The notes under the pieces are model-generated. The model saw nothing but the letters and a program-made list of their open reading frames with translations, was not told where the DNA came from and did not search any database. From Coccinella septempunctata (taxonomy: Eukaryota; Arthropoda; Insecta; Coleoptera; Coccinellidae): 64,000 nucleotides of DNA. Both the position numbers and the translations under genes were made by a program. The stretch spans positions 37,785,345 to 37,849,344 of the forward strand of contig NC_058190.1 of NCBI RefSeq assembly GCF_907165205.1. The letters are read 5' to 3'. Position 1 is the stretch's first letter. Each line of letters starts with the position of its first letter. Shown here piece after piece: positions 11,106-23,200 of the stretch.

Positions 11106-13188
11106 TATTTCTGAAATTTTCTTTCAGTCTAGAAAGATTACTCCAGAGTAGATAATTTTTTTGGGTTTTTTCCTTCTTCAGTAACTCTTTCTTGTAGGTA
11201 CATTTTCCTATACCTATTTGGTTCCGGACCAAAAAAGGAGAAAGGAGTTTGGGTTCAATTCAATAAGCAACTTTATTGCATATATATTTGCTACATATAC
11301 CTATACAGATATTCAAAAAGAACATAAATCTTTCCCCAATTTCAAAGGGCAGAAAGTTGAAGGGAAAGGTGCTTTGAACAAAGAAATCAAGGAAAAGATC
11401 ATCTTCAATTTGGGTTAATGATTTCATCATAAAATTTTTCAGATTCAGGAAAGATCTATTGAGATCTGTAGTTTAAAAGCCAGTGACTGATCAAAATATT
11501 GTGAAATTAAATTTAAGGGTTTTTCTATCATCATCTGAAGTGCAGCAGTACAGGGTGTCCAGATTTAACATTAATATATTTCAGGGGTTACCCCCTGAGT
11601 CTAAGAGTCAAAACATGAAGAAAACTTCATATCAACTTAGGTCCAAATATTCGCTCCAATTTTTTTTTTATTTTGACTTCTAGAATCGTCCCCTAAAAGA
11701 AACGAACGTTGAATCCAGTCACCTTGTGTATAGGTATGAGAAATTCGTTATTTGAAAAAGTTAGCTTAGGCGTGAAAGTTTATATATTTTTCTTCAGAAG
11801 CAATTTCATAAAACAATATTTCCAACAAATAACATCGAAACGATATGAATGAATACATAAATGAATGACTATATAGATCGCACTATGCTTTTGAATAGTT
11901 TTTTCCTCTTCAGTTTTCTTATAGAGAAATTCGTGAAATTTCAAGTACCATATATATAATTGATTTTTTTTCAAAAAACATACCTACTCCTTTGTTGTAT
12001 CTTCAGGTGATATGTAAATAAAATTTATCGTTAAATTTTTGGATCATTTTATTGTTTTTACTTATCATTTAACAACATATACATCATCATATTTAGATTG
12101 CAAGGATCTATTTGAATAATGTGTCACTCGACCGATATTCCCTATTCCAATATTTGAGAGGGCAGCTTTGGAAGCTTAGGGGATAAAGCTGTGGGCTGTG
12201 GGAAAGAAACATTTGTCAAGATCCTTTTCAAACAGGGATTGGCGAATGTAACGGTTTTAAAGAAATATTTCGTGTAAAGAAAGGTTTTGACACCCTGTTG
12301 GAAGCTCACATGATAAATAAAAAAAGAATGTGCTTGAAGGAAAAGACAGTCCCAAAGGCAGTCTTCTGCCAATGGCAATACTATTACTCCAGAAGAATAT
12401 AAGAAATATGCAAATTTCAAACCTGTAAATTTTCGCTACATCATCTACCGGAATCCTGATAATAAGTCTCAGAACAACTTGTGTGTTTGGAATATTTGAG
12501 AGAATCTTCTATTGAAATAGTACAAACTGACTTATCAAATAGTGGCTTCTGTTGATTTAACATTCAAATAATCCACATCCACAAAATGTGAGACATATTT
12601 TCTTTCATGGAACTTTAACAGTAGAACGTTATGAAGAAGGAGAAAGCATTATGCCTTTCTATAGCTAAATCGAATTTTGATAAATTGTCCATATTTATTT
12701 CATGTAATTCAGTTCTTTAGTTTAGTCATGGATTTTCATTATGGACCAAATCAATTGAATATTTATCGAGAATTAATAAATATATTGAGATTCTTACTGT
12801 GCTTTATTCATAATACTGAACTAGGTAGAACTTTTCTACAAAAAAAAAACATAATACCACGATCCGTTCAAGATTCATGTCTCTTACGTATGAAAATAGT
12901 GGATATCGGTTAAAATTTTTCTAACCGCCTCAGATTATTTGGATTCTTGTGATCTGACTCAATGGAAGAAATGCTTTTCGCACTTTGGGCGAAATAAACT
13001 TTTCCTAAAGTGCTTTTCCACTTTTCATGCAAAATAACGATGAATAGGTTAATGTCATCATTGTTTACATTTTGGGAAGATGAAGTAATTCAAGAAGAGA
13101 CCTACGTTCAGACACCGAATACCAACGTATAAAATTCCATAGCCCACTTGACGACGAATTTTTTTGAACGCACGTTATTTTTGCGTTT
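11106..13188. other. Intronic sequence, nothing recognised
   Basis: About 2 kb of AT-rich DNA in the inferred neurexin intron. Short frames only (under 95 codons on either strand); none shows a recognisable motif. A stretch around 12160-12420 is slightly richer in GC and has a 92-codon minus-strand frame, but I cannot assign it. Confidence 0.45.
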
Positions 13189-13716
13189 TGTACAGGATGG
13201 GCAAAATTCGTTGTCTACTGAGGGAATTTCGAGAACTATAGCAGCTAGAAGGAAACGGATTACACATTTCCGAGCTCTTTTTATAGAAACAAAGAATGGT
13301 GAAAACCGTTAACCTCCTACGATTCTTCGTCTTTGAGTTATTAGCAAGAGAATGAGATTTTAACGATTTCGGAAAAGCACTAATAACATTTTTGTCTTTG
13401 AAGTTACAGATCTGACACTTGAACCTTCTACAGGCATTTTTTCACGTAGAATCCACTGACGAGCTCAAAATATTTTTTCATTTCGACTCATTAGGCGAAC
13501 TTTCGTTTTTTAATTGCAAACTTTTATTGAATTCCTTATTTTCGAATTGGAAAGAAGTCTTTTTTATTATTATTATTATTTATTTAAATAAGAGTAGAGG
13601 AATACACCTATAAACTCACATAAAAACTAAGTTTAAATTGAACTCCTGAAGATGAACTTAACATATGATTGAAAACAAAGAGAAAAAAAAAAAAAAAAAA
13701 AATTATAGAAACACCG

Positions 13717-16522
13717 TCATCTCGACGAGGTCACCCATCTGTCAAAGCTGTTCTTGAATCCATTCACTGAAGACGATTCTACGACGGTTTCAGGCAAGGA
13801 GTTCCAAACATTGAACACTCGGTTTGACAGAAACATTTGCCTCTGGGTAGTCCTGAATTTTTCCTTCGCGAGCTTAAATCCATGGCCCCGTAAATTGTTC
13901 GTGTTCATACGGTACATATTCATAATATCCGGACCAAAGTGACCATGGACCGCTCTGTAGGAGAATATCATAGATTACAGAGTAGAGTGGAGAATATTAA
14001 GTCGCCTCTCGCACGTCGTTGTTCAAATGTGGGCATATCGAGCACTCTCAACCTTGTTGCGTAGTCAGGTCTCCTAACACCGTAGGGAATTCTGGTGCAC
14101 CATCTCTGAACAGACTCTAACCCATCCACCTCGCCTCGCAAAGAAGTCCACCAAGCCGGACCAGCATACTCCATTATCGGCCGAATATAAGATTTATAAA
14201 TCATGCCCCAGGAGACAACATCAGTGTTTGGGAATGCCTTGCTGAAGAGGTAGATCATCTGTCTGGCCTTTGTTGATACTGACGCGATGTGGTCCGACCA
14301 GCTCAAATCGTCCGCTATAGTCACTCCGAGATCCAAGTGGCGAGTCACTGTGCCAAGTCTTACCCCATCGATGTAATAGGGGGCCCGAGGGTTGTTCTTT
14401 GCTATGTGCATAACACAGCATTTGCTCAAATTCAGGGGCATCATCCACCTCTGGCACCAACTGCTTAGATTATCGAGATCCTGCTGAATTAACCGTGAAT
14501 TGATTGAGCGATTGAAAATCTTCCTGTCATCAGCGAAAAGTGCACATTTAGATCTAATTGATGCAGGTAAATCGGCTGTATATAAAATAAAAAGAAGTGG
14601 GCCCAGAACCGAGCCTTGTGGGACACCACTCTTAACAGTTTTCGCGGACGTAGACAGATCACCACCAACTCGTACACGAAATGACCTATCCGACAAAAAA
14701 GATCGGAACCACTCCAGTAGTCTCCCCCGGATCCCCATGTGTTCCAACTTATGCAGAAGACGCCGATGAGGGACTCTGTCAAAAGCCTTCGCGAAGTCGA
14801 GATACACCACATCCATTGGAATGCCCATGTCAAGTGCCCTACTCCAGTCATCAATACAAGTGAGCAAGTTAGTGAGTGTTGACCTCCGGGGCAGAAAACC
14901 ATGTTGCTCCTTGGGGATCAAGTTATTTTGTGATGCAAACTCAAGTACCTAGTCGCTAATTATTTTCCCCAGTACTTTGGAAACTGTCGACAGGAGGCTT
15001 ATTGGGCGGTAATTGCAAGCTGACAGTTTGTCCCCACCCTTGAAGATAGGTGTTATCAAAGCAGATGACCAAGGCTTGGGAATACTGGATGTCGATAGAG
15101 ATCTTCTAAATATAATGCACAAAGGCTCGGATAAGGCTTGTGCGCAACGTCGAAGTATCGATGTGGATATCCCATCAGGACCAGGTGACGAACCTTCCCT
15201 ACAATTAGAAAGATATCTTTCCACCATGTTTCTAGTGATGGTTATGTCATCTAAGCAAGATGTTGTTCGGGCGGTATGCATCGAGGGGATAGCGCCCTGA
15301 GGTTCATCCACAAATGCCGATGAGAAATGACTCGCTAGAATATCAGCCGATTCGGCCGGTGACGCACTTACTACTCCAGATGAATTTTTCACAATAGGGA
15401 CACTGATTTTTGCGTTCATGTGGGATCGAACGTACTTAAAAAACTTCTTTCTGTTACTTTTCATCGTCAGATTTCTCTCGTAATCAGATCTCGTCTTCTG
15501 GATTGTAGAGGACAAAAAGTTGGAGAATGACCGATGATCGTCATAGCTTCGAGCTGATCTATCTCTCAAATACCGCTGCCACAAGGATTTTTTGCGCCGT
15601 AACATCCCCAGCAGATGACTGTTTATCCAGGGTCTTGAGGGAATCTGCTTGATATGTATGTCCTCCGAGCAAGCCGATAACGACTCGTCAAGGATTCTTG
15701 AAAAGGTTGACCACATCCTATCAATGTCATCGGATTCGGGCAAGAGATCATTCCAACTGTATGATAGCAGTTTTTCGGAGAGTCTCTGGTAGTTGGTTTT
15801 CCTTGAAGTTCTAATATGTTTGGGAGCGGTGGGTGAGCAAACAAGCTGAAGCTCCGTTGATAACACTGCGTGATCGGACTTACCGAACGGCGGTAGATGA
15901 GATATCTCCGAAGTAAGGTTAACGTCGGAAACGATTAGCAGGTCCAGAAGTGAAGGCACCTGGCCAGAGCGAAATCTAGTAGGCTTGCTAACTAACTGAT
16001 GCAGACCCGAGTTGAGGAGAAAGTTAGCATAGGGAAAGGAAGGCGATGATTCAGCCGGTAAGTGCAGCAAAGGCCAATTGAGATCGGGGCAATTAAAGTC
16101 GCCATCAATTAAGATGTTCTTCTGGGATGCAGAAGACGTGGATAGAAATTCGACTAAGTCGGCATCGGCAGCACATGGGCGAGGACGATAGATACAGCCG
16201 ACCATAATTGAGAAGTGATTATTAGTTATTTGTTGAAAAAGGTTGTCGATACCACGCCAATCCTTATGCGTCACATCAATCCTGAAGTTGTCAGTAATAT
16301 CGTTTCGGACATACATACAAACTCCTCTGTATCCCACTGATTCAGTATTGTCGTCTCTGTAAAGCGTATATGAAGGTAAAGAAAAGATACTGTCGTCTAT
16401 TGAAGGCTGAAGCCAGGATTCCGAAATGAGTACTAAAAATGGTTTATTGAGTTGAACATACAATAATAATTCATGGAATTTCGCAGAAAGGGATTGAATA
16501 TTTGTGTAAATGATAGGCCATA
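13717..16522 (-). pseudogene. LINE ORF2: AP endonuclease and reverse transcriptase, two lesions
   Basis: The replication protein of the LINE nicks the target and reverse-transcribes the element RNA there. From the N-terminus: endonuclease with IYTNIQSLSAKFHEL, SESWL, DGDFNCPDLNW and SDHAVLS (Asn, Glu, Asp/Asn and Ser-Asp-His residues all present); then RT with SPGPDGIS, PIFKGG, NYRPISLLS, VYLDFAKAFD, GVPQGSVLGPLLF and the FADD active site. The frame extends upstream of the first good start codon and overlaps the end of ORF1 in another frame. Lesions are a single TAG at 14949-14951 and a 29-bp insertion near 13955-13985 that duplicates ATATTCTCC and shifts the frame. The true C-terminus (FGPDIMNMYRMNTNNLRGH, FNVWNSLPE, NSFDRW) is at 13717-13971. 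Only two changes from open suggests a young copy. Confidence 0.9.
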
Positions 16523-16534
16523 TTGTGAGAGTGT

Positions 16535-17030
16535 TTAGTTTTTTGAGGTGCCGCGCACTGCCTGGGTCTGTACTATCTTCGGAACACCCTGTACATATTT
16601 GATGGTTATATCCTTCTCCCCAGAACTTTGTCTCATTTTGAGCTCGTCTCTGAGTGCATTCAACTCGTCAACTTGCCTTTTAGTTCTGTCCTCCTGGACC
16701 CTAATGTGCCGAAACTGAGGATGGCCCGATAGAGAATTTCTATTTTTCAACAATGCGTAGACTTTGTCGGGGTCGGAAAGAACAACTCTAGTCCAACGCG
16801 GTCTGGATTTGTCTTTCGAAGGTAGGCGCACTATTTTAGTAATAAGTTTACTAGATGAATTGCTGATGCAGTCCAAAATCTGTGATACCGTCTCCAGGTC
16901 ATGGGAATCGCTGCCACCTTCTGGCACATTAGTTATGATAATGTTGTGCGATTTCTTGACCCTCTCTAGAATTTCTGGCACAGCTTCTGTGTAGGGGCGA
17001 TTATCCAGCCCGGAGCTGGCAACACTTTTG
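16535..17030 (-). pseudogene. LINE ORF1, 5'-truncated
   Basis: ORF1 proteins of this LINE group bind the element RNA. The visible part is 148 codons from the ATG at 16981, and the frame is open to the element edge at about 17030. Motifs are NIIITNVPEG, LITKIVRLPS, RPRWTRVVLSD, IRVQEDRTKRQVDELNALRD and GEKDITIKYVQGVPKIV, the arrangement seen in insect CR1-type ORF1 proteins. No zinc knuckle or coiled coil remains, as expected if the N-terminal part was lost by 5' truncation. It stops at 16535-16537, just inside the ORF2 reading frame. Confidence 0.75.
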
Positions 17031-17298
17031 TCAGTAGATTCTATAATAAAAGTGCCTAAGAAGGTTCAAGTTTCAGATCTGTAACTTCAAAGATAAAAAA
17101 GTAATGAGAACTTTTCGAAATCGTTAAAATCTGAATTTTTGATTATAACTCAAAATCTAGAAAGGATAGGCCGGTTATGATTTTCAGACTTGGATTGGTC
17201 AGGAAAAAATAGCGAGAGGATGTGTTATCCGATTTCTTCTAGCTGCTATAGAGCTCGAGATCCCCTCAGTAGACAACGAATTTTGCCCATCCTGTACA

Positions 17299-18677
17299 TT
17301 TGGTGCTTGCACCGTGTATTCTAGCGCCAGCCCCTGTCATGGTTTTTGAACCATTTAATGGTATTAACTTTGAAACGTATTGGAAAAGATATGTGAAACG
17401 ACAGACCTCTGTAAGAACGCTGTTATAATCTTCCCAAAAATTCCCATTGACCTCGGTCAATCTTCCATCGCATGTCGTAGAGCATTCAAAAGCGTTATTA
17501 TCCTGAACTGGTCAGTTGGTATCGAAATGAGCCATTTCATTAAATCGTGTAAGTTACCTAAAAAATAATGGGAACAATTCGGCAATCCCAAGTTTTATTT
17601 TTTTTCATCAACAAGTAAATATCGAACGAGCCAATATCCTAAACGAAACCACATGGTCGAAAAGTTTTGCTTTGCGATAATTCAGCTAACAAACGGTCTA
17701 GGGTCGGTAGTAGGATCTATTTCAGTAATCATTTACATTTTCAATATTTTTTTCAATTTAGTTATTTTGAATAGGTGATTTTTGGTCAAACGCTTCATTT
17801 TGACCAGTTCTACTTTCTGTTGAAAAAAAGCCTCACCTTCAATTACACCCTGTATAAGATGAAACTGTCCTGTCTCTCATCCAGAAAGGATTCCATTTCC
17901 GAATAACATAATCTATTGTGCAAAAAATTCATCAGAATGAAATGGAATGAAATATGTTTTCCGAGGGATAACTCCATCACGATGCACCCACGCAGCAAGA
18001 GCCATGAAATGATATTCCGGCGACGCCAACGAGCGCCCCCGTCATATCGATTTTATCGGAAATGGAATACTATCAGGCAAATGATACGATCCTCGTAGAG
18101 CGCAATAATTTTTTCACAACATTCCTATTCTGACGAATCGCATTTCCAATTTCTCTGATGGCCTTATAACGACCTACGCTACAGGGAAAAATCCCATCAG
18201 AAAAATCAACCGAACATTATATTTTCAATCGATGGAAATATGCGACCGACATTTCCATGTTCTCCGTCATTAGCAGGGGCCCCATTGTTATTCAAAATTA
18301 TTCACGATCGAAAAAATCTGAATAATTAATCAATCTCGCGATTCCTTGGTGCTCATTATCGAGTATACAGAAGTTGAATCACGAAATTCATTCTGGTATG
18401 TGTTGGTCGTTACCTTTATCGGGCATCGTTAAAGATCCTCTATCTTGTATTGATAAATTTCGTTATTGTTCAGGACAATAACGCTTTTGAATGCTCTACG
18501 ACATGCGATGGAAGATTGACCGAGGTCAATGGGAATTTTTGGGAAGATTATAACAGCGTTCTTGCAGAGGTCTGTCGTTTCACATATCTTTTCCAATACG
18601 TTTCAAAGTTGATACCATTAAATGGTTCAAAAACCACGACAGGGGCTGGCGCTAGAATACACGGTGTAAGCACCAAA
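17299..18677. repeat. Inverted duplication of an RNase H gene fragment around a 960-bp core
   Basis: Arms 17299-17508 and 18468-18677 are inverted copies, differing at roughly five positions over 210 bp by eye. Read from 18468 rightwards, or from 17508 leftwards on the minus strand, the arm contains ACCATTAAATGGTTCAAAAA, then a frame for SKTTTGAGA and IHG. This is the start of a LINE RNase H domain lacking the WYTDG codons (see 31021-31060). The core 17509-18467 shows no coding signal. Each arm abuts a family C terminus at the same base (ACCAAA next to TGTACAGG), making the whole 13189-19839 block mirror-symmetric. Confidence 0.75.
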
Positions 18678-19839
18678 TGTACAGGGTAGGCAAATTTCGA
18701 TGTTTTAGCACTACAGCTTTTAAACCAGAGGAGAGAGACAAAATCTGATACCCCATTCTCGTTCTCTTTTTCCGAGAAACTTACAATAGTAGCAGTGATT
18801 TTTGGCCATTTTCTTTTGTTTTCGAGTTATAAGCAAAAATTGGAAAAATGGCGATATCGAAATAAATTTATATCTCCGCTAATACTGATGATAGAGCTCT
18901 GAAATTGAAACATTATACAGGCACTTTTTTACGTAGAATCCAGTGGCGGGCTCGCCTTTTTAGCAGGATTTTTAATTACGAAGCTATTACCCAAAGTTAT
19001 GTTTTTTTAAATGGGAACATTAGATTTCTGTGCAATTTTTTGAATGCTTAATTTTTACTGATTTCAAAAATATATAACATCATGTGGTTTGTGTCAATAT
19101 GAATAATAGAAAATGTTCAAATCCACTTTTTCCCAATATTTCCATGGTTTCAACTTTTGACGAGCACAGAAAAATAGAGTTTCCTATAACCAAAGCAGTC
19201 TCCTTCCGGCAATGTCATTTTTTCTATGAATATTGGTAAAAAGTTACCAATATTCACAAAATTTGAATCAAGATATATTTCATAAATTTTCATAATAATG
19301 AAAGGACTTATAGAAGGAGACTGTGGTAATCATACGATGCTATATTTTTCTATGCTCATCAAAAGTAGAAACCATAGAAATATTGAGAAAAAAGGTTTTT
19401 GACCATTTTCTTTTATTTATATTGATACAAACCGTATGATGTTATATATTTTTGAAATCAGTAAAATTAAGCTGTCAAAAATTGCACAGAAAAGTAGTGT
19501 TTCCATTTAAAAAAAAATAACTTTGGGTCATAGCTTCGTGATTAAAAATCCTGCTAAAAAGGCGAGCACGTCACTGGATTCTACGTAAAAAAGTGTCTGT
19601 ATAATGTTTCAATTTCAGAGCTCTATCATCAGTATTGGCGGAGATATAAATTAATTTCGATATCGCCACTCTTCCAATTTTTGCTTATAACTCGAAAACA
19701 AAAAAAAGTGGCCAAAAATGACTAGTAATATTGTTAGTTTCTCAGAAAAAGAGAACAAGAATGGGGTATCAGATTTTGTGTATCACCTCTAGTTTGAAAA
19801 CTATAGTGCTAAAACATCGAAATTTGCCCATCCTGTACA
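18678..19839. mobile_element. Foldback/MITE family C copy 2, 1.16-kb full-length palindrome
   Basis: Starts TGTACAGGGTAGGCAAATTT and ends with the inverse; the inverted arms continue nearly to the centre. Matching pairs include TCTGATACCCCATTCT (left) against AGAATGGGGTATCAGA (right), the GCTCGCC / GGCGAGC block with ATTACGAAGCTAT, and a small inner hairpin TGAATATTGGTAA / TTACCAATATTCA at 19227-19256. Transcribed either way, it would fold into a hairpin of about 0.55 kb. No protein is encoded. Confidence 0.8.
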
Positions 19840-19843
19840 GGGT

Positions 19844-19888
19844 GGGCAAATTCGTTGTGGGCAAATTCGTTGTGGGCAAATTCGTTGT
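19844..19888 (+). repeat. Three tandem 15-bp units GGGCAAATTCGTTGT
   Basis: Three perfect tandem copies at 19844-19858, 19859-19873 and 19874-19888, followed by CTACTGAGGGGATCT. The unit is the sub-terminal sequence of family C subtype 1, so this is a family C terminus with its end reiterated, abutting copy 2. Confidence 0.85.
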
Positions 19889-19904
19889 CTACTGAGGGGA
19901 TCTC

Positions 19905-20240
19905 CGGTTTGTGAGAAACGTGCGATGCCAGTAGAGCTTGTGATTGTGATGATCATTTTCCAATACAGCATCCGGATGGTAATTGTAATAAGCAACCCTA
20001 GAAGTTGGTATTTTATACCCAATTCTTGGTGTAAAATCTTGGCAACAGCATCATGTCTATTCTTGTACTCCGTGCCCGCGAACTTCTGACATCACCAGGA
20101 GATGTGCTGGATAGTTTCATGTGTCGCACAGTCATAACGACAGCCATCGTCAGCCACTGATTATCATTATCGGACATAGAGTAAGTATCGAGATATATCG
20201 ATAGGACCAAATATGCACTAAACAGCTTCTGCTGAGAGAA
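19905..20240 (-). pseudogene. C-terminal tail relic of a LINE reverse-transcriptase protein
   Basis: Minus-strand fragments in shifting frames read DGCRYDCATHETIQHIS, then GTEYKNRHDAVAKILHQELG and IKYQLL, then YYNYHPDAVLEN and HKLYWHRTFLTNR. This series is the zinc-finger-like and tail region found downstream of RT in many invertebrate LINE proteins (typical form HRHNxVAKIIHQELAIKYxLL...YYKYxPxxVLEN...KLYWDRxIxTDR). RT itself is absent here. At least one stop and one frameshift are present. Confidence 0.65.
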
Positions 20241-20247
20241 GAACATA

Positions 20248-23200
20248 CAGGGTGATAAAAAAAATTATTCACCTGAAGAAATAACATTTAGCAGCACAGT
20301 AAAATTTTTCTGACATTCGAAAGCATACTTTTCATGCCGTGCTCATACACTATCACCAATATTATACACAAATGATTTTTACATCCTACTTTCTGATCGA
20401 GATCACTAAGAATTAAGTTTCATCAAGATCTACGATTTTATTTCATCATCCAATATCATTCATGTGGCGGCCGCCATAACAAAATTTGAATACTCGATTA
20501 ATGTGGCCGAAACTTGATAAAAATCCATAATTAAACTTAAATACGATTTTCAGAAAAATTAGTTTATATACCACGATACATGTTTCGCTATAACAATAGC
20601 ATCTTCAGGTGGGTGAAGGTAAATAGTTTACCTTCACTGAGAACTGACGTAGAACTGTTTACATTTGCGTTCGATCTCGCGTTTGATAAACGTCCAAAAT
20701 TGTCTGAAGCTTTTTTTCTCATTTCCGATCTGTCTCCAGAGTCGAGAATATTTTCTGGGCACGCATTTTTCTGAGATGTATGCATTTTTGACCGAACTAA
20801 TTTGTACCACCAATATGTCTGACGTTTTCTGAAATAAATTCGACTAACCTGAAATAGTGAAATATAAGACAAGTGAATTTATCTGAATATATTAGTTGGC
20901 AATTATTTCTGTATTAGGTACCTACTATACTTACTATTACTATTTCTGAATTTACTTTTGTAAATATTGTATTAACACATGTCATTGCTTCTCTAATGTT
21001 TCTTATCACATTTTGAACAATTTTTTTCGCCAAATGAATAAATCAATTCTCATTCTTAATGTGAATGCAGAAGAAGGTTGTAGTTCGATATACAGTAGGC
21101 TCCCCATTTTCGAAATCCCCACTTTTCACCCAAATAAAAGGACCATTTCCTCCAGCATTACATCGAACACTTATTAAATATTCATTTCGACTGTAGCACC
21201 TCTCACAAATCAAAACTATCATTTTCGTTCTTCACGTGAATGAAATAATTTGCATAATTTTACTGTACCGGCGTTCTTACACGAATTTGATGCCCCTCAC
21301 GCACGCAAGACGCTCATAAGCTTTTGTACAACAACACTATGAACTGAAATATTTCCTTCGAAACATCTACTAGCATTTGATGTGATGCCGGACACATACT
21401 GCAGGAAAATTTGGGACTATGGTTTGAGCGGCACCAACAAAGTCGATAGAAAAATTTTGTTAGTAGTGTCAATTATGTGATGTCCATTCAAGATAAGACC
21501 AGGAATACCATAATCCAAGTGTATTATTAGCTTAGCTCGCTTCTGGTTCGAGGAAAATTTAGAATTTCCACCAGAAATAGCAGAACAATACAGTACTACT
21601 TGCAAAGACAGGATTATTTTTTGTGCGTTGGGGTAAATGAGAATTCCTTCTTGAGATTGATAGACAATACCAAGCTACTTTAGATTTTTCAGGTACACAA
21701 AAATCCTAATAAGATTATGGAATTTATATTCTCATCCATAAAATTATTATTTTATTCTGTGGAATCTCAAAAGTGTTAGGGACCAAAACCTTTCCTTCCG
21801 AACAATATGTCAAATTATTTCGTCATATATAAGTTTGTTTTACATCTCTATACTCCATTCACTTTTATTTTAGCACTCGGTTGGACATGGAAATTTGACA
21901 CATTTCACCCTGTATAGTACGAAAATGTGGGGTTGTGACGCTTGTCAAAACATTTTTGGGTTTTAAATCAGCGCTATGTTGTCCCTTCTACGTAAAAGTT
22001 TCTGTTATTATGCCGAATCTCTTCGGAAAATATGTGACGAACATAATTGAAGTTTATATAAACTGATTGAAGGCATACCAAATCCAGTTATTAGCATGGA
22101 AAATACAAGAGATCAGTATAATATCATAATATGCACTAGCTTGAAGAGAGTTAATATTCGTTATCTTCTTACATCAGTTGTAGATTTCAAAAATATTAAC
22201 CCGAAGATGATTTCATCTTCTTGCATATGATGCAGTGGTTGAGAATGGGCATCTCCCGAAAGAATTAACAGATAATTACAAGAATTTTAAATTCTTCAAC
22301 AAAAATCATCTTGCATCAATGTAAGTAAAAGGAATTAAAGTAAGTTTCAAACTTCACTTTTGAACAAAAATATCATATGAATAAACAGTTAACAGGACAA
22401 CTGGTGCATATTTGTGGCTGTTCATCTTAATAAATTGATATAATAATAATAATTAGGTATTTATTGGTACCTTAAGACATTTACAATGTACAGGACAAGT
22501 CAAATGAAAAATAGAAAAATCAATTTTCGGGAACTTACTCTACGATGACATTAATCGAAAATCATGTAGTAAACTTTTCGCATTAATTTACTCAAACATA
22601 AAATTCTCGAATGCCACCACTTTTTTGGGTCTCCCCCAAAAGAAGGAAATCCTTTGTCATCCTCTTCATTCACAATCATTCTGATTGTGGAAATATTCAG
22701 CTGAAATATAAGTCGATTAGATTCAAATGAAACATTATATAAATTCTCTTACATTGAATCTGTTCGCTACCGTCTGACGTATTGTGGATTTTAGAATATC
22801 AGGGTATAACTATTTGAATGTGCGGACCTGAATTCTAAATAGCACTTCCTGAAACCCTGTCTCTTTTGTCAATCACTTTCGGCATTTTCGTAATAAAAAT
22901 TTATATTAGTTGTGGCAACGGCGTTATGACATTAACGACATTTCATGAGTGCCAACCTTACACCGTTCTGGTTACAAAAACTTAAGAAAATTATTTCATG
23001 CCAACCGATTGTTAAAATAAATGTGAATGGAATATATGTTTTTTAATGGTCAATTATAAATTATTATATTAACAAGTTTTTTTTTTTCAATTGGATACAA
23101 TTCTCATTTCACTACTTCGAACAAAAACCTCATATCCAACAGTTTTTGAGATAAGTACTCAATGCTTAGTTCCCGAAAAATCTAATCACTTTCAAAAATT

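Larger units (their letters stand above)
13560..17030 (-). mobile_element. CR1-like non-LTR retrotransposon, 5'-truncated, nearly intact ORF2
   Basis: Minus-strand LINE of about 3.47 kb with partial ORF1 (16535-17030), ORF2 (13717 to about 16520), a short 3' UTR containing a homopolymer (poly-A on the + strand at about 13682-13702) and a 3' tail of AAT units (ATT repeats at 13561-13582 on the + strand). It inserted into the family C foldback, whose arms stop at 13559 and resume at 17031. No long target duplication was visible. The endonuclease class and the ORF1 style point to the CR1 group of the Jockey superfamily; the exact clade is not settled. Confidence 0.85.
13189..17298. mobile_element. 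Foldback/MITE family C copy 1, split by a LINE
   Basis: Begins TGTACAGGATGGGCAAAATT at 13189 and ends with its reverse complement at 17298. The arms, about 250-280 bp, share CTACTGAGG, CTAGCTGCTATAG/CTATAGCAGCTAGAAG and GAAGTTACAGATCTGA..CTTGAACCTTCT. The two halves (13189-13559 and 17031-17298, about 640 bp in total) are separated by a CR1-like LINE at 13560-17030. The second family member, at 18678-19839, shares only the outermost roughly 20 bp, so at least two subfamilies carry this terminus. No transposase was seen. Confidence 0.7.
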
